From the NCBI RefSeq assembly GCF_902499125.1, contig NZ_CABVPX010000011.1:124001-188000 (forward strand): a DNA stretch of 64,000 nt, written 5' to 3'. Made by a program: the position numbers and the translations under genes. This DNA comes from Burkholderia arboris (GTDB lineage Bacteria > Pseudomonadota > Gammaproteobacteria > Burkholderiales > Burkholderiaceae). Position 1 is the stretch's first letter. The number at the start of each line of letters is the position of its first letter. The notes under the pieces were generated by a model, which did not search any database, had not been told where the DNA came from, and saw only the letters and a program-made list of their open reading frames with translations. Shown one piece after another: positions 1-9,328 of this stretch.

Positions 1-85
1 GGAAACGCGAGTGGACATGCGGACTCCGACTGAAAATAATGGTGGCGAAGCTCACATATTAGGTGAAACCGACAAGGAAACGACC

Positions 86-649
86 ATGAGCGCGAACGCA
101 CTCCTGTCCCGCATGCTGCGCTACCAGGCATGGGCCCATGACGAAATGCTCGAGGCCGTGTCGGCGCTCGACCCGGTGCAGCACGCGGACACGCGCCATC
201 TCGCGCTGCGGCTGATGAATCATTGCCTCGTCGTGAACCGGATTTTTGCCGCGCACCTGAGCGGCGAGCGTCATGGGTTCGCGTCCGACAACACGCCCGA
301 AACGCCGGAACCCGATGCGCTGCGCGCGGCATTTGCCGCGCTCGATCGCTGGTACCTCGACTATGTCGAGACCGCTACGCCCGACATGCTGTCCGAGTCG
401 ATTCCGTTCGCCTTCACCGACGGCGACAACGGCGCCATGACGCGCGAAGAGATGCTGACCCATGTCGTCACGCACGGCGGCTACCATCGCGGCGAAGTCG
501 GCAGACTGATGATCCAGGCGGCCGCGCGCTCGGCGCAGGATATCAGGCTCCCGTGGGACACCTACGCCGTTCACCTGCACCGGACGGAGCCCGGGCGCAG
601 GCTTGAACGCCGGATCGATGAGGCGGCCCCGACGCATGCCGGGCGATGA
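86..649 (+). CDS. DinB-fold family protein
   Basis: Protein of 187 residues with the features of the DinB/YfiT four-helix-bundle superfamily: a histidine in the helix NHCLV (His46) and the spaced pair HGGYH (His130, His134), which in this family form a three-histidine divalent metal site. Members include thiol-dependent transferases and many uncharacterised stress-related proteins, so the reaction is unknown. The open frame extends upstream to position 11, but the ATG at 86 is preceded by AAGGAAA at a good distance and gives the usual family length. It converges with livF, whose stop lies only 14 bases away, and has no operon partner in view. Family is confident, function is not. Confidence 0.85.
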   Translation: MSANALLSRMLRYQAWAHDEMLEAVSALDPVQHADTRHLALRLMNHCLVVNRIFAAHLSGERHGFASDNTPETPEPDALRAAFAALDRWYLDYVETATPDMLSESIPFAFTDGDNGAMTREEMLTHVVTHGGYHRGEVGRLMIQAAARSAQDIRLPWDTYAVHLHRTEPGRRLERRIDEAAPTHAGR

Positions 650-663
650 AGGCGGTACGCCTG

Positions 664-1428
664 CTACGCCGCCACCGCCTCCCCGCCCAGATACGCATCG
701 CGCACGCGCTCGTCGTCGAGCAGCGCCTTCGCGGGCCCTTCGAGCACGACGCGCCCCGTCTGCAGCACGTACCCGTAATGCGCGATCTCGAGCGCGAGGC
801 TCGCGTTCTGCTCGACCATGAACACCGTCACGCCCTGCTTGTTGATCGCGTCGATCAGTTCGAGCACCTTGTCGACGTAGAGCGGCGACAGCCCCATCGT
901 CGGCTCGTCCATGCAGATCAGCTTCGGCCGCGCCATCAACGCGCGCGCCATTGCGAGCATCTGCTGCTCGCCGCCCGACAGCGTGCCCGCGCGCTGCGTC
1001 AAGCGCTCGCGTACCCGCGGAAACAGGTCGAGCACGCGCTCGACATCCTCGGCCACGGCCGTGCGATCGCCACGCGTGTAAGCACCCATCAGCAGGTTTT
1101 CGCGCACGCTCATGTCGCCGAACAGCCGCCGCGCCTCGGGTACGGCCGCGATTCCGCGCCGCACGCGCTGCGGCGTCGCGAGCGTCGTCACGTCGTCGCC
1201 GTCGAAACGCACGACACCGCGGCGCGGCCGCATCAACCCGAGGATCAGCTTCATCGTCGTCGACTTGCCGCTCGCGTTGCCACCGAGCAGGCTGACGATC
1301 TGCCCGCGGCCGACTTCGAAGTTCACGTCGAAATGCACCTGCACGGGCCCGTAGTACGTGTCGAGGTGTTCGAGTTTCAGCAGCGCGTCGGTCATCGTCG
1401 TAACGGATCCGGAAGAAAGCAGGGTCAT
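664..1428 (-). CDS. livF: Branched-chain amino acid-type ABC transporter ATPase (LivF)
   Basis: Cytoplasmic ATP-binding subunit of a HAAT-type importer. Visible motifs are a Walker A loop GGNASGKST (about residue 49), signature LSGGEQQM, Walker B LICMDEPT followed by MGLSP, and the switch-region EQNASLAL typical of LivF. It is the last gene of livK-livHM-livG-livF and overlaps livG by four bases (ATGA), so it should be translationally coupled. An in-frame ATG at 1395 (MTDALLKL) matches the N-terminus of many LivF proteins and is an alternative start. The substrate cannot be told from sequence: such systems carry amino acids, amides, urea or aromatic acids, and the neighbouring flavin enzyme hints at something other than leucine. 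Confidence 0.93.
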   Translation of the reverse strand: MTLLSSGSVTTMTDALLKLEHLDTYYGPVQVHFDVNFEVGRGQIVSLLGGNASGKSTTMKLILGLMRPRRGVVRFDGDDVTTLATPQRVRRGIAAVPEARRLFGDMSVRENLLMGAYTRGDRTAVAEDVERVLDLFPRVRERLTQRAGTLSGGEQQMLAMARALMARPKLICMDEPTMGLSPLYVDKVLELIDAINKQGVTVFMVEQNASLALEIAHYGYVLQTGRVVLEGPAKALLDDERVRDAYLGGEAVAA

Positions 1429-2282
1429 GCCGCCGCCTGCGCAGGACGATCGGCCCTCGCGCCGCCCGCATGGCGGCGGCCGAGATAGGCTTCGATCACG
1501 CGCGGATCGTGCCGCACGTCGCGCGGCGCACCTTCGGCGATCTTCACGCCGTTGTCGAGCACCATCACGCGGTCGGATACGCGCATCACGAGTTCGAGCT
1601 TGTGCTCGATCAGCAGGATCGTCAGGCCACGCGCCTTCAGCGACTGGATCAGCTGCAACATCTCGGCCGTTTCCGTCTCGTTCATCCCGGCCGTCGGTTC
1701 GTCGAGCAACAGCAGGCGCGGATGCAGCGCGAGCGCGCGGCCGATCTCCACGCGCCGCCGGTTCGCATACGACAGGCTGTGTGCCGGATGATCGATGCGC
1801 GGCGTGAGCCGTTCGCCGAACCCCGCGACGATCGCGCGCGCCTCTTCGCGCAATGCGGCTTCCTCGCGCCGCACCGACGCGGGCCGCACGAGCGCGCGCA
1901 GCACCTCGGCCGCCGCGCCCAGCGCGGGCCAGCCGGGCCGCGCCGCCCGCAGCCGCGCATGCGCGCCGATCAGCACGTTGTCGAGCACGCTCAGGTTGCC
2001 GAACACGCGGCCGTGCTGGAACGTGCGCGCAATACCGAGCGCCGCCAGCCGTTCGGGCGCCGTGCCCGTGATGTCGCGGCCGTCGAACGTCACGCGGCCC
2101 GCATCGGGCCGGTCGGCGCCCGCGATCAGGTTGAACAGTGTCGACTTGCCGGCGCCGTTCGGCCCGATCACGCTCAGCAGCTCGCCGTCGGCGAGCGTCA
2201 GGCTCGCGTCGTCGAGTGCGGTCACGCCGTCGAAGCGGCGCGTCAGGCCCTGCACGTCGAGCAAGGGTTGGGGGGTCGTCAT
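1425..2282 (-). CDS. livG: Branched-chain amino acid-type ABC transporter ATPase (LivG)
   Basis: Second ATPase of the importer, 285 residues. It shows Walker A GPNGAGKST, the LivG-type GIARTFQHGRVF segment after the Q-loop, a SYANRRRVEIGRAL segment in place of a canonical LSGGQ signature, Walker B LLLLDEPTAGMN and the LLIEHKLELVM switch region. The degenerate signature motif (SYANRR) differs from most LivG proteins, which have SYGQQR, but lies in the right place. The chosen ATG follows a GAGGGAA ribosome site that overlaps the livHM stop region, 11 bases after it. It acts with LivF at the membrane. Confidence 0.93.
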   Translation of the reverse strand: MTTPQPLLDVQGLTRRFDGVTALDDASLTLADGELLSVIGPNGAGKSTLFNLIAGADRPDAGRVTFDGRDITGTAPERLAALGIARTFQHGRVFGNLSVLDNVLIGAHARLRAARPGWPALGAAAEVLRALVRPASVRREEAALREEARAIVAGFGERLTPRIDHPAHSLSYANRRRVEIGRALALHPRLLLLDEPTAGMNETETAEMLQLIQSLKARGLTILLIEHKLELVMRVSDRVMVLDNGVKIAEGAPRDVRHDPRVIEAYLGRRHAGGARADRPAQAAA

Positions 2283-2293
2283 CGCATTCCCTC

Positions 2294-4105
2294 TTACACC
2301 GTACCGAGCAGGCCCTGCGGCCGGAACCGCACGAGCAGCAGCAGCACGAGGCCGTAGATCAGCATCCGGTAGTCGGCCGCCCAGCGGAACAGTTCGGGCA
2401 GCCCGATCAGCGCGATCGCGCCCGCGATGCTGCCGGGCACGTTGCCGAGCCCGCCGAGGATCACCATCGTCAGCGCGAGGATCGATACCTGCGAATCGAA
2501 GGTCTGGTGATTGATGTAGCTGTACAGGTGCGCGGCAATGCCGCCGCTCACGCCGGCCGCGACACCGCCGACCGCGAACGCGATCGCCTTGTAACGGTTC
2601 GGCGCGATGCCGTGCGCCCGCGCGGCGACATCGTCCTCGCGCACCGCGCGCAGCGTGCGACCCAGATGCGAGCGCAGCAGCCGCGCTTGCACGAGCGCAA
2701 ACCCGACGAGCACCGCGAACGTGAACCAGTACGCGGCGCGCGCGGTCGTCGCCCACGGCAGCGGCGCGATGCCGGTGATGCCGAGCGGGCCGCGCGTCAA
2801 GCCGTCCCAGTTCAGGATCACGAGGCTCACCACTTCACCGATGCCGAGCGTCGCGATCGATACATAGTGCCCGCGCAGCCGGAATGCCGGATAGACGAGC
2901 AGCGTGCCGAGCACAGCCGTGATGACGCCCGCGCACGGGATCGTCACGGCCGGCGGCCAGCCGAGATCCGACGACAGCAACGCCGACGCATACGCGCCGA
3001 TCACGAGCAGTGCGGCATGGCCGAGCGAAATCTGCCCGACCGTGCCCGCGACGAGCGTGAGGCTCAGCGCGAGCAGCCCGTACAGCCACGCGTTGGTCAG
3101 CGTCTGCAGCACATAGGGCGACGCGCCGAGCCACGGCAGCACGGCCGCCAGCGCGATCAGCGCGACGAGCACCGGACGCGGCACGCGCACGGCTTTCGCG
3201 GCCGCGAGGAACGTGCCCGTCATCGGCTCGGGCGGCAGCGCGCGGTTCGCGCTGAACAGGCCGTTCGGCCGCCACACGAGGAACACGATCAGCAGCCCGA
3301 ATGCGAACAGGTCGCGATAGCTCGTGCCGAACAGCGCGACGCCGTAGCTTTCGACGAGGCCGAGCAGCAGGCTGCCGGCGATCGCGCCCGGCACGTTGCC
3401 GAGCCCGCCGATCAGCAGCGCGACAACGCCCTTCAGCGTCGCCTGGAAACCCATCGCCGGATCGATGCTGTTGTAGTACATGCCGACCAGCAGCCCGCTC
3501 ACGCCGCCGAGCGCGCATGCGATCGCGAATACGGTCTGGTTCACACGATCGACGTCGACGCCCATCTGCAGCGCCGCATCGCGATCCTGCGCGGTCGCGC
3601 GCACGGCCCAGCCGAGCCGCGTGAAACGCAGGAAGCCGTACAGCAGCGCGGCCGCCGCGATACCGATGCCCGCGATCAGCAGGTCGAGCGAGCCGAGCGT
3701 CGCGCCGGCGATCCGCACGTGCCAGTCGGGCAGCGGCGTCGGCACCGCGCGCGGGTCCGCGCCGAATGCGAGCTGCGCGAGCTGGTCGAGGATGAAGCTG
3801 ATGCCGATCGTCGCGAGCAGCGGCGCGATGCGCGCCGCGTGGCGCAGCGGCCGCAGCCCGATCCGCTCGATCGCAACGCCGAGCGCGCCGCAGCCGGCGA
3901 CGACCGCCGCCAGTGCGACCGGCAGCGGCAGCCCGAAGCGCGTCAGGCACAGCCAGCCGATGAACGCGCCGACCATGTAGACCGAGCCGTGCGCGAAGTT
4001 GATCAGGTGCGACACGCCGAAGATCAGCGCGAGCCCGACCGCGAGCAGCGCGTAGATGTTGCCGACGATGAGGCCGTTGAGCGTGTAGTCGAGCCAGGAA
4101 GCCAT
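2294..4105 (-). CDS. livHM: Fused LivH-LivM permease of the ABC importer
   Basis: Single 603-residue membrane protein joining the two permeases that are normally separate genes. Residues 1 to about 295 are LivH-like (LINFAHGS near residue 40, [15 protein letters not shown]), and about 310 to 603 are LivM-like ([49 protein letters not shown]). Both halves carry the GGLGNVPG loop, and each should span the membrane several times. ATG 4105 is preceded directly by a GTG that would add one residue. It lies between livK (39 bases away) and livG. Fused LivHM proteins are known in Burkholderia relatives, so this is more likely a fixed fusion than a sequencing artefact. Confidence 0.92.
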   Translation of the reverse strand: MASWLDYTLNGLIVGNIYALLAVGLALIFGVSHLINFAHGSVYMVGAFIGWLCLTRFGLPLPVALAAVVAGCGALGVAIERIGLRPLRHAARIAPLLATIGISFILDQLAQLAFGADPRAVPTPLPDWHVRIAGATLGSLDLLIAGIGIAAAALLYGFLRFTRLGWAVRATAQDRDAALQMGVDVDRVNQTVFAIACALGGVSGLLVGMYYNSIDPAMGFQATLKGVVALLIGGLGNVPGAIAGSLLLGLVESYGVALFGTSYRDLFAFGLLIVFLVWRPNGLFSANRALPPEPMTGTFLAAAKAVRVPRPVLVALIALAAVLPWLGASPYVLQTLTNAWLYGLLALSLTLVAGTVGQISLGHAALLVIGAYASALLSSDLGWPPAVTIPCAGVITAVLGTLLVYPAFRLRGHYVSIATLGIGEVVSLVILNWDGLTRGPLGITGIAPLPWATTARAAYWFTFAVLVGFALVQARLLRSHLGRTLRAVREDDVAARAHGIAPNRYKAIAFAVGGVAAGVSGGIAAHLYSYINHQTFDSQVSILALTMVILGGLGNVPGSIAGAIALIGLPELFRWAADYRMLIYGLVLLLLVRFRPQGLLGTV

Positions 4106-4144
4106 CACGATGCGTCCGTCACTTGCATGCGGTTCATGTCGGGT

Positions 4145-5338
4145 TCAGCGCGCCGCGAGCTGCGGCTTCGCGCCATCCCACAGCGCCCACTGCCCCTGCT
4201 TCACGACCAGGTACACGGTGCGCGCGCCTGCAACACGGCGTGTCTGCGGATCGAAGCGCACCTTGCCGAAGATCACGCTCGGCACGTCGCCGACCTTCGC
4301 GAAGCCGTCGTGCGCGGCCTGGCGCGTCGTGCCGTAGCGGCGCAGCACTTCCGCCGACAGGATCAGCGCGTCGTACGCACGCGCGACGAACGAATCGGGA
4401 TCGGCATGGAATTTCGCGCGATAGCGCTGCACGAACGCCTGCACCTCGGGGCGCGGCTCGGCCGGGAAGAAGTTCGATTCCGTGTAGACGCCTTCGACGG
4501 CCGTGCCGCCCAGCTCGAGAAACTTCGGCGAATACACGGAGCCGACCGCCGCGATCGGCAGCGTGACGCCCGACGTGCGCGCCTGCCGCACGATCTGCGC
4601 GCCGTCCGCGTAGTACGAGATCAGCACGATCGAATCGGGCTTCGACGCGCCGATCCGCACGAGCGTCGAGCGGAAATCCTTCTCGGCCGGCTGGTAGCCC
4701 TCGGCCGCGACGACCTGCGCGCCGAGCCCGGCGACCGCCTTCGCGAAGATGTCCTTGCTGGTGCGGCCCCAGTCGGTGTTCAGGTACAGCACCGCGATCC
4801 GCTTGAAGCCGAGTTCCTTCACCGCATAGCGTGCGAGCAGCGGCTGCTCTTCGGCCTGGCTCAGCGCGGTGCTCCACAGATAGTCGCCGCCCTTCGTGAA
4901 ATCCGGATGCGAATTCGTAAAGCCGAACTGCACCAGCTGGCCGCGCTGATAGATCGGCGACGCGGCCATCGACGTCGCGCTCGAGAAGTCACCCAGCTCG
5001 ATCGCGATGCGCGGATCGGCGACGAACTTCTGCGCGATCGCCACTGCCTGACGCGGGTCGCTGCGGCTGTCCTGGAAGTCGATCGCGAGCGGCCGGCCGT
5101 GAATGCCGCCGCTGCCGTTGATCTCGTCGAGCGCGAGATCGAAGCCGCGCTTCCATTGTTCGCCGTATTGCGCGTCCTGGCCCGTCAGCGGCCCGCTCAC
5201 GCCGACCACCACCGGCTCGCCCGACACGCCCGCCGCGAGCGCGCCGCCGGCCGACAAACTCCATGCGGCAGCGAGCGCCGCCACCGTGCCCAGTACGCGC
5301 CGCCATGCGCCGCGTGTGTCGTTCCCCGAAACGTTCAT
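4145..5338 (-). CDS. livK: Periplasmic substrate-binding protein of the liv-type importer
   Basis: First gene of the importer operon; 397 residues. The N-terminus has a Sec signal peptide (about residues 1-36, with AALAAAWSLSAGGALAA before the mature VSGEPVVVGVSGPLTGQDAQYG). The mature chain is a type I periplasmic-binding fold with the Leu/Ile/Val-binding family landmarks GVSGPLTG, INGSGGIHGRPL and SYYADGAQIV. It captures the substrate and delivers it to LivHM. The ATG at 5338 has a strong GGGGGAC ribosome site; the frame is open further upstream but without one. It diverges from the LysR gene across 355 bases, the arrangement expected if that LysR controls it. Confidence 0.92.
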   Translation of the reverse strand: MNVSGNDTRGAWRRVLGTVAALAAAWSLSAGGALAAGVSGEPVVVGVSGPLTGQDAQYGEQWKRGFDLALDEINGSGGIHGRPLAIDFQDSRSDPRQAVAIAQKFVADPRIAIELGDFSSATSMAASPIYQRGQLVQFGFTNSHPDFTKGGDYLWSTALSQAEEQPLLARYAVKELGFKRIAVLYLNTDWGRTSKDIFAKAVAGLGAQVVAAEGYQPAEKDFRSTLVRIGASKPDSIVLISYYADGAQIVRQARTSGVTLPIAAVGSVYSPKFLELGGTAVEGVYTESNFFPAEPRPEVQAFVQRYRAKFHADPDSFVARAYDALILSAEVLRRYGTTRQAAHDGFAKVGDVPSVIFGKVRFDPQTRRVAGARTVYLVVKQGQWALWDGAKPQLAAR

Positions 5339-5693
5339 GCGTCCCCCAGCTTCAATCGGTCGAAAAGAGTGAGGGCATGTAACCATCCGGTTCAGGACGA
5401 TCCAACGAAGTTTTGCGCATATCGATATCGCGTGCGACGCGAAGCGGATCACATACGCGAACGGTCATCCGTTCGACCCGCTTTGCACGCTGCATCGACA
5501 TACGTCGCATCGCGTTGATTCGATGGGTGTTTCCTTCGGGTCGCCCCACACATTCGGTGCGCATGCGTGTGCAACCGGCCACCGCAGCGATCACACGCTT
5601 CGCAGTTTTCACGCTGTCGATAGCAAAAATCATTATATGAATCACGCATGCTCACACTCCTACAATGCGCAAATCGCATCATCGGAACGCGTC
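5339..5693. promoter_or_regulatory. Divergent promoter region livK / LysR
   Basis: This 355-base gap holds no convincing gene. Base composition turns AT-rich near 5630-5670 (CATTATATGAAT, then TACAATG at 5661-5667), just upstream of the LysR start, which is where a LysR dimer site and promoter would sit; an imperfect dyad ATCAT-TAT-ATGAAT is visible. On the livK side I see only a weak match TTGGAT-N17-TTACAT reading leftward. No element here is a strong consensus match. Confidence 0.4.
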
Positions 5694-6707
5694 ATGGAGC
5701 TGCATCAACTCGAAGCCTTTTCCGCGGTCATGTCGGCCGGCAGCGTGACCGGCGCGGGCGAATTGCTCGGCCGCTCGCAGCCGGCCGTCACGCGGCAGAT
5801 CCAGGAGCTGGAAGCCGATCTCGGCTACGCGCTGTTCGACCGGCACGGCCCGCGCGTCACACCGACACGGCGCGCGTTCCTGCTGTACGAGGAAGTCGAG
5901 CGCTCGCTGGTCGGCCTGCGCGCGATCGAGGCGCGGGCACGCGCGCTCGGCAACGAAACGGCCGAACCCGTGCGCATCGCGGCAACGCCGTCGCTCGCGG
6001 CCACGCTCGTGCCGGCCGCGCTCGCCGCGCTACCCGACGACGCACACGCGCCGCATTACCAGTTGCGCAGCGAATCGGCCGAGCATGTCGTGCACGAAGT
6101 GCTGGCCGGCACGGCGGACGTCGGCGTCGTCACGCTGCCGATGGCGCATGCCGGGCTCGACGTGCACTGGATCGCACAGACCCCTTGCGTCGCCGTGCTG
6201 CCCGCCGGCGATCCGCTCGCTGCGAAGCCACGTATCGCGCTGCGCGATCTCGCGCGCCGTCGCATCGTGACGGTCGCGAACCGGCACCGGCTGCGCCAGC
6301 GGATCGACGCGGCGTTCGCCGCCGCGCGCGTCGATGCGCGCGTGTTCATCGAAACCAATGCGTCGCTGAATGCGGTGATGGCCGCGCGCGCGGGCATCGG
6401 AATCGGCATCGTCGATCCGGCGACGGGCGTCGCGCTGCCGGTGGACGGCGTCGTCGCACGCCCGCTCGACGTCGACATCCCGTTCGCATTCGGCGTCGCA
6501 ACCCCGGCGGGCAAGCCGCGCACGGCCGCCGTCGATGCGCTGCTCGACGCGCTGCATCGCACGACGCGCGCACTGCTCGACGACGTGATCTTTCACGACG
6601 CCGCCGCGCACGATGCGCTGCTGCGCGGCGACCGGCTGCGCAGCGAGCGGGCCGCACGCCCGCCACGCGCCGCACGTGCGCGCCGCACACGACCGGAGGC
6701 CGCGTGA
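5694..6707 (+). CDS. LysR-family transcriptional regulator
   Basis: LysR regulator of 337 residues: winged helix-turn-helix at residues 1-60 (MELHQLEAFSAV, then GSVTGAGELLGRSQPAVTRQI) and a two-lobed effector domain to about residue 295. The C-terminal 40 residues are rich in Arg and Ala (RRTRPEAA) and extend beyond the usual 300-residue length. ATG 5694 gives the canonical N-terminus; an upstream in-frame ATG at 5637 would add 19 residues without precedent. Its last bases overlap the GTG start of the flavin enzyme, so it is co-transcribed with the oxidoreductase genes and faces the importer, making it the likely local regulator of both. Confidence 0.93.
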   Translation: MELHQLEAFSAVMSAGSVTGAGELLGRSQPAVTRQIQELEADLGYALFDRHGPRVTPTRRAFLLYEEVERSLVGLRAIEARARALGNETAEPVRIAATPSLAATLVPAALAALPDDAHAPHYQLRSESAEHVVHEVLAGTADVGVVTLPMAHAGLDVHWIAQTPCVAVLPAGDPLAAKPRIALRDLARRRIVTVANRHRLRQRIDAAFAAARVDARVFIETNASLNAVMAARAGIGIGIVDPATGVALPVDGVVARPLDVDIPFAFGVATPAGKPRTAAVDALLDALHRTTRALLDDVIFHDAAAHDALLRGDRLRSERAARPPRAARARRTRPEAA

Positions 6708-8128
6708 CGACACCGCTCGACGCACTCGAAGCACGGCTCGCGCAGGATCTGCGCTGGCTCGACCTGCCCGCGCCGTCGTGGGTGCCGCCGCGCGAAGCGG
6801 ACGGCGCACGCGTGCTCGACGTCGCGATCGTCGGCGGCGGCATGGCGGGGCTCGCGGCATCCGCCGAACTGCGCCTGCTCGGCATCGACAACCAGTGCGT
6901 GATCGACCGCGCGCCGGCCGGTTATGAAGGCCCGTGGGTCACGTTCGCGCGGATGGAAACGCTGCGTTCCCCGAAACAACTTGCCGGCCCCGCGCTCGGC
7001 CTGCCCGCGCTGACGTTCCGCGCGTGGTTCGAAGCGCAATTCGGCCGCGACGCGTGGGACGCGCTCTACAAGATTCCGCGCACGCAATGGATGGACTACC
7101 TGCGCTGGTATCGGCGCGTGCTCGACCTGCAGGTGCGCAACGACACGACGCTCGTCGCGCTGCGCCCGCGCGACGACGGCCTGCTCGCGCTCGACGTGCG
7201 CGGCAACGGCGAGGCGCAGACGCTGCTCGCGCGGCACGTCGTGCTCGCGACCGGCCGTGACGGTCTCGGTGGCCCGTATGTACCGCCCGTCGCGCAACGC
7301 GCACCGCGCACGCGCTGGGCCCATTCATCCGAGCCGATCGACTTTGCGGCGCTCGCAGGCAAGCGCGTTGGCGTAGTCGGTGCGGGCGCGTCCGCATTCG
7401 ACAACGCGGGCACCGCACTCGAAGCGGGCGCCGCGCGCGTCGACCTGTTCTTCCGCCGCGCGGACATCCCGCGCATCAACAAGCTGACCGGCATCGGCAG
7501 CCCGGGGCTCGTGTACGGCTATGCCGATCTCGACGACGCGACGAAGTGGCGCTTCATGCACTACGCGCTGACGTCGCAAACGCCGCCGCCGCGCGACAGC
7601 GTGCTGCGCGTATCGCGCCACGCGCATGCGCATTTCCATGCGGGCAGCCCGATCGAGACGCTTGCCGGCCACGCGGGCGGCCTCGATGTGACGACGCCGC
7701 GCGGACGTTACACGGTGGACTTCCTGATTTTCGCGACCGGCTTTCATTCGGACTGGACGACGCGCGCGGAATTCGCATCGTTCGGCGCGCACGTGCGGCG
7801 CTGGAAGGATCGCTATCGACCGGAACCGGATCTGCGGCTCGACGAGCTTGCCGAGTCACCCGACCTCGGCCCCGCGTTCGCGTTCCAGGAGCGCGAGCGC
7901 GGGGCATGCCCGGCCGTCACGCGTATCCATTGCTTCAACCATGCGGCGAGCCTGAGCCACGGCAAGCTGTCCGGTGATATTCCGGCGATCAGCGCGGGCG
8001 CGAAGCGGCTGGCGCGCGGTATCGCGAGCCGGCTGTTCGACGCCGACCGCGACCGCCACTACGACGCGCTCGTTGCTTACGCGAATGCCGAACTGCAAGG
8101 CGACGAATGGCGCGACGCCGATGCGTGA
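6704..8128 (+). CDS. Flavin-containing monooxygenase-like NAD(P)/FAD oxidoreductase
   Basis: Protein of 474 residues with an FAD-binding Rossmann motif VAIVGGGMAGLAAS near residue 40, a second dinucleotide motif KRVGVVGAGASAFDN near 225, a WAHSS segment in the position of the FMO fingerprint, and the linker FLIFATGFHSDW. These belong to class B flavoprotein monooxygenases (FMO, Baeyer-Villiger and N-hydroxylase types). It probably uses NADPH and oxygen on a small imported substrate. The GTG start overlaps the LysR stop (GTGA) and has a CCGGAGG ribosome site. Two CMD-fold genes follow. The substrate is unknown; a nitrogen- or sulfur-containing compound brought in by the divergent importer is an inference. 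Confidence 0.85.
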   Translation: MTTPLDALEARLAQDLRWLDLPAPSWVPPREADGARVLDVAIVGGGMAGLAASAELRLLGIDNQCVIDRAPAGYEGPWVTFARMETLRSPKQLAGPALGLPALTFRAWFEAQFGRDAWDALYKIPRTQWMDYLRWYRRVLDLQVRNDTTLVALRPRDDGLLALDVRGNGEAQTLLARHVVLATGRDGLGGPYVPPVAQRAPRTRWAHSSEPIDFAALAGKRVGVVGAGASAFDNAGTALEAGAARVDLFFRRADIPRINKLTGIGSPGLVYGYADLDDATKWRFMHYALTSQTPPPRDSVLRVSRHAHAHFHAGSPIETLAGHAGGLDVTTPRGRYTVDFLIFATGFHSDWTTRAEFASFGAHVRRWKDRYRPEPDLRLDELAESPDLGPAFAFQERERGACPAVTRIHCFNHAASLSHGKLSGDIPAISAGAKRLARGIASRLFDADRDRHYDALVAYANAELQGDEWRDADA

Positions 8129-8172
8129 CCGCGCGCCATCGATCACACCGACGAAGAAGGAAAAACGAAACG

Positions 8173-8703
8173 ATGACTGATTCCATCACGCCGGCCGCCG
8201 TGCCGGATACGATCGACGCGGTCGCGGGCCTGCGCGACGGCGACGCCGTCGCCGCGCTGCGCCGTGCACGCGCCAAGGTGCTGCTGCATACGCAGTTGAG
8301 CGAAGCCGCGTTGTTCGATCCCGCATTGCCCGATCTTTCGCTGGTCGAGCGGCTGCATGCGGCACGGTATGTCGCGCGGAAGTCGAATGCATCCGCGCTG
8401 GCCGACACCTATCGCGCCCGGCTGCTCGACGCGGGCGGCTCGGCCGGCGACATCGAACAGGCCGATGCCGACGCGTTCGACGCACTGCCGCAACGCGTTG
8501 GCGCGATCCTCGCGCACGCGAAGCGCCTGGCGCTCTCCGCTGTCGATGCGCGCGCATCCGATCTCGACGCGCTGAAGTCGGCCGGCCTCACGACGCCCGC
8601 GATCGTCGCGCTGTCGCAGCTCGTGGCGTTCGTCGCCTATCAGTTGCGCGTTGCCGTTGCCGCCCGTGCGCTTCAGGCACGCAAGACCAGGGAGGCTGCA
8701 TGA
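8173..8703 (+). CDS. CMD domain protein without catalytic cysteines
   Basis: Protein of 176 residues, all helical in character, with no cysteine at all. Size, the segment LSLVERLHAARYVA and its position directly before an AhpD-like gene fit the small carboxymuconolactone-decarboxylase-related family named after Agrobacterium Avi_7170, which is found next to its cysteine-containing partner family; this is from memory, not a search. Lacking the CxxC it cannot be a classical alkylhydroperoxidase and may be a structural partner. AAGGAAAA precedes ATG 8173 with a slightly long spacer. The end overlaps the next gene by four bases (ATGA). Confidence 0.75.
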   Translation: MTDSITPAAVPDTIDAVAGLRDGDAVAALRRARAKVLLHTQLSEAALFDPALPDLSLVERLHAARYVARKSNASALADTYRARLLDAGGSAGDIEQADADAFDALPQRVGAILAHAKRLALSAVDARASDLDALKSAGLTTPAIVALSQLVAFVAYQLRVAVAARALQARKTREAA

Positions 8704-9293
8704 CGACGGCAACGCACGGCTTCACGTCCGACACGCTCGGCTGGCGCGCCTGGCTCGACACGGTCTCGCTCGATGCCGCGACGCCCGATCAGCTTGCGGT
8801 GCTCGAAGCGAGCCACCCGCAGGCGAAGACGTCCGACTACTACCTGCTGCTCGTCCATCTGCCCGAGATCCTGCGACAACGCTCGGGCGTGTTCAACGCG
8901 ATCATGTACGGTCCCGGCGGACTCTCACGCGCCGAGCGCGAACTGGCCAGCACGGCCGTATCGCGCGTGAATGGCTGCGTGTATTGCGCGTCGGTGCATG
9001 CGCAGCGCTTCGCGCAACTCGCGAAACGCACCGATGCGATCGAGCAGGTGTTCGACGATCCGGCGACGGCCGGCACGACGACGCGCGAACGCGCGATCGT
9101 CCGTTATGCGATCGCATTGACCGAACACCCCGATGCGATCGACGAACGCGCCATCGCGGCGCTCGAAGCCGAAGGGCTGACGCACGAAGAGATTCTCGAT
9201 CTGTCGCACGCGGTTGCGATCTTCGCGTGGGCGAACCGGCTGATGCTGACACTGGGCGAACCGGTGTTTCCGGAACCGGCGGCCAGCGCCTGA
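8700..9293 (+). CDS. AhpD-like alkylhydroperoxidase domain protein
   Basis: Protein of 197 residues with the AhpD/CMD active-site pattern: Cys93-x-x-Cys96 in NGCVYCASVH, with His100 four residues after the second cysteine and an acidic residue in the preceding helix. AhpD-type enzymes are thiol peroxidases or reductants; relatives in biosynthetic or degradative clusters may instead act on organic intermediates. It is translationally coupled to the cysteine-free CMD protein upstream, and its family (Avi_7169-type, by recollection) is typically encoded beside it. Together with the flavin monooxygenase they may detoxify or process a peroxidic or thiol-bearing intermediate. Family assignment is firm, role is inferred. 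Confidence 0.85.
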   Translation: MTTATHGFTSDTLGWRAWLDTVSLDAATPDQLAVLEASHPQAKTSDYYLLLVHLPEILRQRSGVFNAIMYGPGGLSRAERELASTAVSRVNGCVYCASVHAQRFAQLAKRTDAIEQVFDDPATAGTTTRERAIVRYAIALTEHPDAIDERAIAALEAEGLTHEEILDLSHAVAIFAWANRLMLTLGEPVFPEPAASA

Positions 9294-9328
9294 CTGCACG
9301 GAAAGACGGGCTGCGGGCCCCGCCCGCG

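Noticed and set aside
2138-5518. 1126-codon rightward open frame across the liv genes
   Set aside because: Antisense to livG, livHM and livK, with a low-complexity Arg-rich product; not a gene.
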